Source of the DNA: an uncultured Mollicutes bacterium
GTDB taxonomy: Bacteria; Bacillota_I; Bacilli_A; Acholeplasmatales; Anaeroplasmataceae
NCBI GenBank assembly: GCA_945923475.1
Contig: CAMELE010000012.1
Location: 1-52,189 of the forward strand
Length of the DNA: 52,189 bases
Reading direction: 5' to 3'
Positions 1 through 6,858 of the stretch are shown here, piece by piece. The position numbers and the translations under genes are program-made. Position 1 is the first letter of the stretch, and the number at the start of each line of letters is the position of its first letter. Under the pieces are notes generated by a model that saw nothing but the letters and a program-made list of their open reading frames with translations, was not told where the DNA came from and did no database searches.

Positions 1-175
1 AATCTAAAGATATATATTTAATGTCAATATCATTATAGAAATTAAAGCTTTCTCCAGAATACTCGTATTTTCCTTCTGTAAAAATAAATCTTTCTTCTTT
101 ATAGCAAGAAGTTAATACGAAGCTAAAAAGTAACACGCCCAATACTAAAAATAGTTTGCTAAATATCTTTATCAT
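1..175 (-). CDS. Lipoprotein, N-terminal part (runs off the window)
   Basis: Only the first 58 codons are present; the gene continues past the left edge. The protein opens with two lysines, then a hydrophobic stretch (about residues 8-22) ending in a lipobox L-T-S-C with the lipidated cysteine at residue 24. This is a type II signal peptide, so the mature protein should be anchored to the outer face of the membrane. The start is supported by an AAGGAG Shine-Dalgarno sequence 9 bases upstream of the ATG. The visible mature part (YKEERFIF...) is polar and I do not recognise a family, so the function is unknown. Confidence 0.75.
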   Translation of the reverse strand, partial: MIKIFSKLFLVLGVLLFSFVLTSCYKEERFIFTEGKYEYSGESFNFYNDIDIKYISLD

Positions 176-250
176 AAAACTCAACTCCTTTTTATATTGT
201 ATACAAAAAACTCCCTTTATTTTTCACCTAAAAAGAGTCTGTAATTAATA

Positions 251-534
251 TTATTTATCTCTTAGGTAATTTAAATCAAATGGATCTAAATGTCTTTCTA
301 AACGCTCAACGCTTTTTTTATGTTAGTCTTTCCTGTTTGTCTTACAATATCATAAAGAATAATAGAATTATGCTTTAAAATACATGTTGTTACATCAGTA
401 AAAAAATGTGTATCTACTCTACCTAATCCATTTATTAAATTCTTAATAAAATTTACAGTTTCATCTTTTAAATTATCATTTAAAGTGTTATTATTTTTCA
501 TAGAAAAGAACAGCGCTTGTATAATGTTTTTCAC
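251..534 (-). pseudogene. Transposase N-terminal remnant with a frameshift at an A7 tract
   Basis: A 78-codon frame (GTG start, no Shine-Dalgarno) stops at 298, but the next frame continues the protein sense as SVERLERHLDPFDLNYLRDK and stops at 251. The two frames join if one base is gained in the A7 run read on the minus strand (313-319). The joined pattern, ILYDIVRQTGKTNIKK followed by SVERLERHL, resembles the N-terminus of DDE transposases of the IS4-like group, where a similar 'ILSDIARALNE...KTIERLSRNL' block occurs. At about 94 residues it lacks any catalytic domain, so it is a decayed fragment. The family assignment is from memory of the pattern and is only moderately certain. Confidence 0.5.
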
Positions 535-583
535 AATTATATTATACCATTTTTAGGGTTCTTTTTAACTATTTATAAGCTAT

Positions 584-613
584 AAAATCTACGAATTTTA
601 CCTCGTAGATTTT
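584..613. terminator. Bidirectional intrinsic terminator downstream of murC
   Basis: An 11-bp perfect inverted repeat (AAAATCTACGA, 584-594, and its complement, 603-613) around an 8-base loop is followed by a run of T on the plus strand and by TTTTAT on the minus strand. It lies 80 bases beyond the murC stop and probably ends murC transcripts. Confidence 0.75.
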
Positions 614-692
614 TTTTATATCCTTATTTAATTTTGGAGAAATTCAAATTATTTGAAAGCGTCTGCTGAAAATTGTTTTCATAACCATTTCT

Positions 693-1937
693 TTATTTTT
701 TAGCTATAAAATAATCGAATTCTTTATAAATTATTCCTGCACCTGCAAATACAATTACTAAATTATTATTGGTTAATTCATTTTCGATAAATGATCTTTC
801 ATATTTTTTATATTTAAGATACCCATAAAATTCCTTTTCTTGCTTATTTTTACTCTCTCTTGCATAATAAATTGGGTATAAATATACCTTATCGAATTTA
901 GATAATGCCTCCTTATAATCCTTCTTAAAATATAAGCTTCTTGATAAGGTATGACCTTCAAATACAATTATTTTTTTATATAAAGGATATTTTGATGATA
1001 AATATTCATAAAGTGATTTTATTTGTGTAGGATGGTGAGCATAGTCGTTTATCAATATGTTATTTCCAATAATGTATTCATTTAATCTTCTATTAGGTTG
1101 CTTAAAGCCTTTTAGTCTTTGAATCATTTCATCTTCATTTCTACCTAAAATCAATCCTGTTAAAAAGGCTGCTAAAAAGTTATAAATATTATGCCTAGCG
1201 TAAAATGGAAATAAGAATTCCTTTTCCTTATCAAAATATTTTAGTTTAAGAATATATCCTTCATTAGTTTTAATTATAGTTTTACAATATAAGGTAGCGT
1301 CCTTGTTACTAAGGGAAAATGAATACTTATTTTTATGATTAATCGTCTTTAAAGCATTATCATCTAGATTGTAAATTAAAGTTTTTGCTTGACAAGACAT
1401 TTGATAGAATGCTTCTACATATTCATTTTTTGTTTTAAAAAAATCAATATGATCATAATCAACATTCAAAAGAACTAATACATCTGGATGATAATTCAAA
1501 AATGTATTTTTATATTCACAACCTTCATACACAAATTCTATCATATTAACATATTTAGCACTTCCATCACCTATTAAAGCAGATGATGCTAGTAAATGGG
1601 ATATTAATGCTGTTGTAAATGTTTTTCCATTACTACCAGAAACTTGAATTTTGGTCCCAAATTCTAATCTATCAATCATTTTAGGATATAGAAAATAATC
1701 AAGCTTTAGCATTTTTACTAAAGTTGCTTGATATGAATTAACAAAAGAATTACCTATTATATAGGTTCTATCATCTAAAGCTTTAAATTCCCTTATATCC
1801 TCAACATCTAAAGAACCGTGATATGCTTCTATAGCTTCTTTTGTATCACAGCCTTTGACATTATGTCCCATTTGAATTAATAATGATGCTAATGCACTTG
1901 TTCCCGACCCCAGTATTCCTATAATATAAAAAAGCAT
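693..1937 (-). CDS. murC: UDP-N-acetylmuramate--L-alanine ligase
   Basis: MurC adds the first amino acid (L-Ala) to UDP-MurNAc in cytoplasmic peptidoglycan precursor synthesis, using ATP. The 414-residue protein has the Mur-ligase order: an N-terminal nucleotide-sugar Rossmann domain (IIGILGSGTSALASLL), the central ATPase P-loop GSNGKTFTT near residue 100, the metal-ligand region with DYDHIDFF, and the C-terminal domain with the MurC hallmark NDYAHHPTQI. MurC usually has GTHGKTTTT, so the P-loop is slightly divergent, and the length is a little short for the family (about 430-490). The start has an AGGTGAT Shine-Dalgarno. It stands alone rather than in a division cluster. Its first ten codons and promoter are duplicated at 3630-3721. 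Confidence 0.85.
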   Translation of the reverse strand: MLFYIIGILGSGTSALASLLIQMGHNVKGCDTKEAIEAYHGSLDVEDIREFKALDDRTYIIGNSFVNSYQATLVKMLKLDYFLYPKMIDRLEFGTKIQVSGSNGKTFTTALISHLLASSALIGDGSAKYVNMIEFVYEGCEYKNTFLNYHPDVLVLLNVDYDHIDFFKTKNEYVEAFYQMSCQAKTLIYNLDDNALKTINHKNKYSFSLSNKDATLYCKTIIKTNEGYILKLKYFDKEKEFLFPFYARHNIYNFLAAFLTGLILGRNEDEMIQRLKGFKQPNRRLNEYIIGNNILINDYAHHPTQIKSLYEYLSSKYPLYKKIIVFEGHTLSRSLYFKKDYKEALSKFDKVYLYPIYYARESKNKQEKEFYGYLKYKKYERSFIENELTNNNLVIVFAGAGIIYKEFDYFIAKK

Positions 1938-2000
1938 AATATCACCTAAGTAATAGTATGCTTATATATAAAATGTTATTATTTAAATTTGACAATTTAT
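1909..2000. repeat. 92-bp direct repeat, copy 1 (murC 5' end and promoter)
   Basis: Positions 1909-2000 match 3630-3721 in the same orientation with 91 of 92 bases identical (t1967 versus a3688). The segment holds the first codons of murC, its ribosome binding site and its probable promoter. Together the copies bracket the DUF4143 ATPase cassette, so the insertion seems to have duplicated the recipient sequence. This copy is the one joined to the intact murC. Confidence 0.95.
1967..1995 (-). promoter_or_regulatory. Probable murC promoter
   Basis: On the minus strand TTGTCA (1990-1995) is followed after 17 bases by TTTATA (1967-1972). It lies about 30 bases upstream of the murC ATG. The single mismatch between the two repeat copies falls on the last base of this -10 box (TTTATA here, TTTATT in copy 2). 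Confidence 0.5.
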
Positions 2001-2174
2001 GCATAAATCTTCTTTTAGTATAATTGTAGAAACATTCACTTTATTATTTTGGTTTTGATTATATACTTATAATTTTCTTTTTCACTTTTTTAACATAAAT
2101 AGTTTTAACTTGTTATTTACTATTTAAAATTCATCATTATCTTCGTTGTATTATAATTTTCAGTGATTTTTTCT
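2001..2174. other. AT-rich spacer upstream of the ATPase cassette
   Basis: I see no convincing gene, hairpin or RNA here. It is very AT-rich and lies between the murC promoter repeat and the first operator of the ATPase gene; it is part of the inserted cassette. Confidence 0.4.
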
Positions 2175-2199
2175 TGGGTGAACCCATAAAATATCTTGT
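2175..2199 (+). promoter_or_regulatory. Upstream operator copy, TGGGTGAACCCA plus conserved tail
   Basis: TGGGT-GA-ACCCA is an inverted repeat followed by TAAAATATCTTGT. The whole 25-base unit recurs at 2260-2284 with one difference in the spacer (GA versus AA). This copy lies just upstream of the -35 box of the ATPase promoter, a position suited to a DNA-binding regulator. The regulator is not identified in this window. Confidence 0.6.
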
Positions 2200-2214
2200 T
2201 TCTTTAATCTTTTT

Positions 2215-2243
2215 TTGATTTATTACTATTTTTATAGTAGAAT
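2215..2243 (+). promoter_or_regulatory. Promoter of the DUF4143 ATPase gene
   Basis: TTGATT (2215-2220), 17 bases, then TAGAAT (2238-2243). Transcription would start near 2250, so the second palindrome falls in the early leader. Confidence 0.6.
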
Positions 2244-2257
2244 ATTATTGAATATTA

Positions 2258-2284
2258 TATGGGTAAACCCATAAAATATCTTGT
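2258..2284 (+). promoter_or_regulatory. Downstream operator copy, palindrome TATGGGTAAACCCATA
   Basis: The arms TATGGGT and ACCCATA are perfect around an AA spacer (2258-2273), followed by the same TAAAATATCTTGT tail as the upstream copy. The site lies just after the expected transcription start and before the GAGGTG ribosome binding site, so a bound repressor would block initiation or elongation. Confidence 0.65.
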
Positions 2285-2295
2285 GAGGTGTTAAA

Positions 2296-3591
2296 ATGAT
2301 TATAAAAAGAGACTTTTATTTAAACCAACTTATTAATTCCAAACATAATGGAATGATTAAAGTAATTACTGGAATAAGACGTTCAGGTAAATCATATCTT
2401 TTGTTTGAACTATTTAATGAGTATCTATTAAATAACAACGTTGATTCAAATCATATTATTAAGTTCGCATTCGATTCTCAAGATTACTTAGATTTAATAG
2501 GCGAAGATTTATTAGATTTGAACATTAAGAAAAGAAAAGTTGATCCTAAAAAGTTCAATAACTATATTAAAAGTAGAATCCTAGATAAAGATATGTATTA
2601 CATTCTTTTAGATGAAATTCAATTATTAGATAACTTTGAAGCTGTTTTAAACGGATATTTAAGAAAAGATAATTTAGATGTATATGTTACCGGAAGTAAT
2701 GCTAAATTCTTGTCTAAAGACATAATTACCGAATTTAGAGGTCGTGGTTGGCAGATTCACATTAATACACTGTCTTTTAAAGAATTCAAACAAGTGTTTG
2801 AAGGTTCGAATGATGAAGCATACAACGAATATGCTGTGTATGGTGGTCTTCCTAAATTATTTGAATTCAAAACAGAAGCTGATAAAGTAAAATATTTACA
2901 TAATATTTTTGAAGAAACATACCTTAAAGATATAATTGAAAGAAACAAAGTTATAAATGTCACAGAACTTGGCGAACTTCTAGATTTCTTATCTTCTTCT
3001 ATAGGTTCTCTTACTAATCCTACTAAGCTATCTAATACTTTTAATTCAGTTAAACACGTAAAGATTCACTCAGAAACAATTAAAAAATACATTGAATATT
3101 TCGCTGACTCATTTTTAATATCAACTCCTAAACGTTATGATATCATTGGTAAAGGTTATATAAATTCTCCACTTAAATACTACTTCTCTGATATTGGTTT
3201 ACGAAATGCAAGACTTAACTTTAGAGAATTAGAACTCCCTAGGATTATGGAAAACATTGTTTATAACGAACTAGTAATGAGAGGTTACAACGTAGATGTC
3301 GGTGTTGTTGAAATGTATGAACAAAACGCTAAAGGAAAGAGTGTTTTAAAGAAAACTGAAGTTGACTTTGTATGCAACCAAGCTGATAAAAGATATTACA
3401 TTCAAGTTGCTTACACAATAGATAGTGAAGATAAAATTAAACAAGAACAAAAATCTCTTCTTCATATTAACGATGCTTTTAAAAAGATTATTATTGTCAA
3501 AGACTCTATTAAACCACACTATAATAATTATGGTGTCTACATTATTGGCCTATATGACTTTTTACTTAATGAAAATATTTTGGACTTCTAA
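2296..3591 (+). CDS. AAA ATPase with C-terminal DUF4143 domain
   Basis: This 431-residue protein belongs to the large AAA_14 plus DUF4143 family, which is often patchily distributed and of unknown exact role. Visible features: Walker A GIRRSGKS (about residues 26-33), Walker B YYILLDEIQLL, a sensor/arginine segment VTGSNAKFLS...EFRGRG, then the DUF4143 part with YFSDIGLRN, MENIVYNELVMRGYNV and a nuclease-like K-T-E-V-D-F-V. Start: ATG preceded by GAGGTG. It is on the plus strand against its neighbours, has its own promoter, paired operators and terminator, and sits between 92-bp duplications, so it looks like an acquired self-contained cassette. The biological role is unknown. Confidence 0.88.
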   Translation: MIIKRDFYLNQLINSKHNGMIKVITGIRRSGKSYLLFELFNEYLLNNNVDSNHIIKFAFDSQDYLDLIGEDLLDLNIKKRKVDPKKFNNYIKSRILDKDMYYILLDEIQLLDNFEAVLNGYLRKDNLDVYVTGSNAKFLSKDIITEFRGRGWQIHINTLSFKEFKQVFEGSNDEAYNEYAVYGGLPKLFEFKTEADKVKYLHNIFEETYLKDIIERNKVINVTELGELLDFLSSSIGSLTNPTKLSNTFNSVKHVKIHSETIKKYIEYFADSFLISTPKRYDIIGKGYINSPLKYYFSDIGLRNARLNFRELELPRIMENIVYNELVMRGYNVDVGVVEMYEQNAKGKSVLKKTEVDFVCNQADKRYYIQVAYTIDSEDKIKQEQKSLLHINDAFKKIIIVKDSIKPHYNNYGVYIIGLYDFLLNENILDF

Positions 3592-3595
3592 TATT

Positions 3596-3622
3596 AATGT
3601 CTCTTAATTGAGACATTTTTTT
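3596..3622 (+). terminator. Intrinsic terminator of the ATPase gene
   Basis: The stem AATGTCTC (3596-3603) pairs with GAGACATT (3610-3617) across a 6-base loop and is followed by seven T. It starts 4 bases after the stop codon. Confidence 0.9.
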
Positions 3623-3629
3623 ACTTAAG

Positions 3630-3721
3630 CCCAGTATTCCTATAATATAAAAAAGCATAATATCACCTAAGTAATAGTATGCTTATAAATAAAATGTTAT
3701 TATTTAAATTTGACAATTTAT
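3630..3721. repeat. 92-bp direct repeat, copy 2 (murC 5' vestige)
   Basis: This is a second copy of 1909-2000, cut off inside murC after codon ten. Read on the minus strand from its ATG it encodes MLFYIIGILG and then runs into cassette sequence, stopping after about 30 codons, so it is a non-functional stub. It still carries the duplicated promoter and ribosome binding site. Confidence 0.95.
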
Positions 3722-3730
3722 TCTATCAAA

Positions 3731-4960
3731 TTATATTGCCCAAGTACCATCCTTAAATATTTGAACAGTCTTACCGTCATAAGTTTCAGCCACAATTGAT
3801 AAATCAGAAGATCCAATCATGAAATCGACATGAATCATTGATTTATTTAAATCAACTGCCGCAATCTCTTCATCAGTCATGTTTTCGTATCCTCTAATGC
3901 ATTCATTAAATGCACGACCAATAGCTAAATGGCAACATGCATTCTCATCATATAAAGTATTATAGAATAATAATCCAGTTTGATTAATTGGAGAATCAAA
4001 TGGTACAAGTGCAACCTCTCCAAGCATTGCAGCTCCCTCATCTGTTGAAATAAGCTTTTCAAGAACATCCTTATGCTCAGCATTTTTAGCAATAACCTCA
4101 ACAACCTTACCATTTTCAAATCTAAACGCAAAATTATCCACTAAAACTCCACGAACTGATAATGGCTTTGTAGCATATACAATACCATTTGCAGTTGTTT
4201 TATCTGGAGATGTAAAGCATTCCTCTGTAGGCATATTTGGATTATAATATACACCACTAAGTGTATATGCTCCACCAGCTTCAAATTTCATACATTCCTT
4301 AAGACCTACTGTAAAGTCTGTACCATTTGAAGAGTGATATGTTAATGTTTTAATTTTTAAATCATTTAGCTTTTGACTCTTTTGGGCCAAATTCTTATTA
4401 TGAGCGTCCCAGTTTGCAATTGGGTCTCCATTTACTCTTGTAACCTTTAATATCGCATCCCAAAGTGCATCTACTGCAGCTTTCTTGCTTAAATTAGGGA
4501 ATATCTTTTTAGCCCAAGCTACACCTGGAATACCAACAATTGTCCATTGATATTTATTATCCATAGCTTCTCTATATTTCATAAAAATAGGTCCTGTAGC
4601 CTTTTGACGCGCAAGCATTTTTTCCTGATTAATTCCATTTAATCCATCTGGATCCTCAGATAAAATATGAATCATTGCAGGAAGAACCTCAACTCTATGC
4701 TCTTGTTTAGCCTTAACCCACTCAGGAACTTCGCATAATGTTTTTACAGTTTGATACTTAAATGTCATTTTAGTAATATCCTGACAATCCCATTCAACTG
4801 TAACTCTTTTTGCTTTTGCTTTATATGCTTCTTCTACAACATATTTAACAAAATAAGCATCATCTACAGACGCATTGATTACTACCTCTTGTCCCTTTTG
4901 AACATTTGCGCCAATTCTAACAATTAGCTTTGCATAATTTCTTAATACTGTCTTATTCAT
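3731..4960 (-). CDS. Aminopeptidase, M29 family
   Basis: Cytosolic dinuclear metallo-aminopeptidase of the AmpS/PepS/aminopeptidase T family (M29), which releases N-terminal residues from peptides. The 409-residue length is normal. Candidate metal ligands of the family are visible: Glu in NMPTEE, Glu in LGEVALVP, His in CCHLAIGRAF, and His and Asp in MIHVDFMIGSSD. No signal peptide is present. The ATG has an AGAGG Shine-Dalgarno. It is a single gene between the ATPase cassette and rplS. The exact substrate preference cannot be read from the sequence. Confidence 0.9.
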   Translation of the reverse strand: MNKTVLRNYAKLIVRIGANVQKGQEVVINASVDDAYFVKYVVEEAYKAKAKRVTVEWDCQDITKMTFKYQTVKTLCEVPEWVKAKQEHRVEVLPAMIHILSEDPDGLNGINQEKMLARQKATGPIFMKYREAMDNKYQWTIVGIPGVAWAKKIFPNLSKKAAVDALWDAILKVTRVNGDPIANWDAHNKNLAQKSQKLNDLKIKTLTYHSSNGTDFTVGLKECMKFEAGGAYTLSGVYYNPNMPTEECFTSPDKTTANGIVYATKPLSVRGVLVDNFAFRFENGKVVEVIAKNAEHKDVLEKLISTDEGAAMLGEVALVPFDSPINQTGLLFYNTLYDENACCHLAIGRAFNECIRGYENMTDEEIAAVDLNKSMIHVDFMIGSSDLSIVAETYDGKTVQIFKDGTWAI

Positions 4961-5080
4961 TATAATCCTCTTTTCGTATTTATACTTATATGTAGATATT
5001 TTAACAAATAATATCTAATTAATACTATCATATCATATTTTTTCTAAAATTGATTACTAATAAATGAAACATTCTTATCA

Positions 5081-5110
5081 AAAAGAAAAAAGGCCAGGAA
5101 AACCTGACCT
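5081..5110 (-). terminator. Terminator of the rpsP-rplS operon
   Basis: On the minus strand AGGTCAGG pairs with CCTGGCCT (one G-T pair) around TTTT, followed by TTTTTCTTTT. It begins 13 bases after the rplS stop. Confidence 0.9.
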
Positions 5111-5122
5111 CTATGCACCTCA

Positions 5123-5476
5123 TTATCGACGCTCTTGAATACGAGCAGCCTTTGATGAAAGTGTACGAATGTAATGAAGCTTAGCTCTACGAACCTTACC
5201 AAGACGAACAACTTCGATCTTGTCAATGATTGGTGCATGTACAGGGAATGTACGTTCAACACCAATACCGTAAGAAATCTTACGAACTGTGAAAGTCTCA
5301 GAAATACCTCCACCTTGACGCTTAATTACTAAACCTTCGAATACTTGAATACGATGAGTATCACCTTCAACGATCTTAACGTATACCTTAACATTATCTC
5401 CTGGACGGAATTCAGGTACATCGTTCTTTAGGTATTGTGCAGTAATTTCTTGAATTAATGCTTGACCCTTTGCCAT
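5123..5476 (-). CDS. rplS: 50S ribosomal protein L19
   Basis: L19 sits at the 30S-50S interface near the aminoacyl-tRNA site. The 117-residue protein is full length, with the typical [16 protein letters not shown]-terminal SH3-like segment, [12 protein letters not shown], and [10 protein letters not shown] near the C-terminus. It is the last gene of the rpsP-khpA-(addBA)-rimM-trmD-rplS series, but it also has its own strong promoter and a leader of about 80 bases, so it can be expressed separately. An AAGGAG lies upstream of the ATG. Confidence 0.97.
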   Translation of the reverse strand: MAKGQALIQEITAQYLKNDVPEFRPGDNVKVYVKIVEGDTHRIQVFEGLVIKRQGGGISETFTVRKISYGIGVERTFPVHAPIIDKIEVVRLGKVRRAKLHYIRTLSSKAARIQERR

Positions 5477-5592
5477 ATAATTTCACGCTCCTTATCACCC
5501 AAAATTCATAAATCTTAATCGATTCAGCGGAATATTGTGCCTTGACTATTTCTAGCCTTTGGTATTTTACCATTTATATATCTTGCTGTCAA
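5477..5592 (-). promoter_or_regulatory. rplS promoter and probable L19 leader
   Basis: TTGACA (5587-5592), a 17-base spacer and TAAAAT (5564-5569) form a near-consensus promoter. The transcript would have about 80 untranslated bases before rplS. Firmicutes rplS mRNAs are known to carry an autoregulatory L19 leader; the position and size fit, but I have not matched the consensus, so the leader call is inference while the promoter is seen directly. Confidence 0.65.
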
Positions 5593-5626
5593 CTAAATTT
5601 ACAAAAAAACTTTTTTATTTTATAAA

Positions 5627-6355
5627 TCACTCTATACCTTCTTCATCCTTTATTTCATCAAGAAGTTTATAATCATCTTTAGTTAGTGGATAGTTTGTTA
5701 ATAAGTCAGGTCTTCTTAAATAAGTTCTTCTTAAGGATTCCTTTTGGCGCCACTTAGCAATTTCTTTGTGATTACCATTTTGAAGCACAAACGGAACCTC
5801 AATACCATTATAAACAGCTGGTCTTGTATATTGAGGATACTCTAAAAGACCATTTGAATATGAGTCGCCTTCATGTGAATCCTTTAAAATAGCACCATCT
5901 AACAATCTAGTTATACTATCAGATATGACCATAGATGGTAATTCTCCTCCAGTAAGAACAAAGTCTCCAATAGATATTTCTTCATCCACAAAGCCTCTAA
6001 TTCTTTCATCAAACCCCTCATAATGTCCACAAACTAAAATCAAGTCTTCTGTCTTAGATAGTCTTATTGCATCACTTTGTTTAAAAGGATGACCTTGTGG
6101 AGTCATTAAGCAAATATGACTATTTTGTGATTTAACCGCATTTAAGCAACGATCCATTATATCACACTTTAGCACCATTCCTGCTCCTCCTCCATACGGA
6201 GTATCATCAACATGATGATGCTTGTCTAAAGAATATTCTCTTAAATCTACAATATTAAATTCAACTAAGCCCTTGTCAATTGTTCTTTTAATTATTGACT
6301 CAGATATAAAGCCATCAAACATATGAGGAAATAGAGTTACAATTGTAATCTTCAT
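5627..6355 (-). CDS. trmD: tRNA (guanine37-N1)-methyltransferase
   Basis: TrmD methylates G37 next to the anticodon using S-adenosylmethionine, preventing frameshifts. The 242-residue protein has the SPOUT trefoil-knot landmarks DDTPYGGGAGMV, LVCGHYEGFDERI and EISIGDFVLTGGE, followed by the C-terminal tRNA-binding domain. It starts within the stop codon of rimM (TAATG overlap), so the two are translationally coupled, as is usual in this operon. Confidence 0.97.
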   Translation of the reverse strand: MKITIVTLFPHMFDGFISESIIKRTIDKGLVEFNIVDLREYSLDKHHHVDDTPYGGGAGMVLKCDIMDRCLNAVKSQNSHICLMTPQGHPFKQSDAIRLSKTEDLILVCGHYEGFDERIRGFVDEEISIGDFVLTGGELPSMVISDSITRLLDGAILKDSHEGDSYSNGLLEYPQYTRPAVYNGIEVPFVLQNGNHKEIAKWRQKESLRRTYLRRPDLLTNYPLTKDDYKLLDEIKDEEGIE

Positions 6356-6858
6356 TAAAATAACCCCTCTATTTCTTTTACAATAATTCTTTTAGATGTA
6401 ACCTTACCAATAAACTCATTCCTAAAAGGAACAAGTGCATTCTTACCATCTGGCTTCTTTACAACAAGTAAATATCCTTGAGGAACCTCTCTAACATCTG
6501 TCACAACACCCTTAGAAATGTTTCTTTCATTTACAACCTCAAGTCCAATAAGCTCATGAAAATAATATTCACCATCATCAAGCTTTTCTTGTTGAAGAGA
6601 TGTTATAAACAACTCGTCACCCTTATATTTTTCAACTAAATTTATGTCCTCATATCCTTCAAATCTAACTAAAATATGAGGTGGATATTCACTTCGTTTA
6701 ATAACCTTTAACTCAATATATTCTCCTTTATGGAGAAGGTAAACTACATCACCCTTTTTAAAACGATCAAAATCAGATACAACCATTATCTTTAAATCGC
6801 CCTTTAATCCATGAGTATTTAATATCTTTCCAACTCGATAGTATTTTGTATCTTCCAT
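6355..6858 (-). CDS. rimM: 16S rRNA processing protein RimM
   Basis: RimM helps mature the 30S head around S19. The 167-residue protein has an N-terminal RimM beta-barrel (YRVGKILNTHGLKGDLKI) and a C-terminal PRC-barrel (YYFHELIGLEVV...GYLLVV). Both ends overlap by one base with neighbours (TAATG with addA upstream and with trmD downstream). The usual upstream neighbour is khpA; here addB and addA lie between. Confidence 0.95.
   Translation of the reverse strand: MEDTKYYRVGKILNTHGLKGDLKIMVVSDFDRFKKGDVVYLLHKGEYIELKVIKRSEYPPHILVRFEGYEDINLVEKYKGDELFITSLQQEKLDDGEYYFHELIGLEVVNERNISKGVVTDVREVPQGYLLVVKKPDGKNALVPFRNEFIGKVTSKRIIVKEIEGLF

Noticed and set aside
313-319. Programmed -1 frameshift producing a functional transposase
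   Set aside because: The extended frame ends after 18 codons and no catalytic domain follows, so it is a remnant either way.
5044-5313. 89-codon minus-strand frame overlapping rplS
   Set aside because: It is another frame of the certain L19 gene and carries no ribosome binding site of its own.
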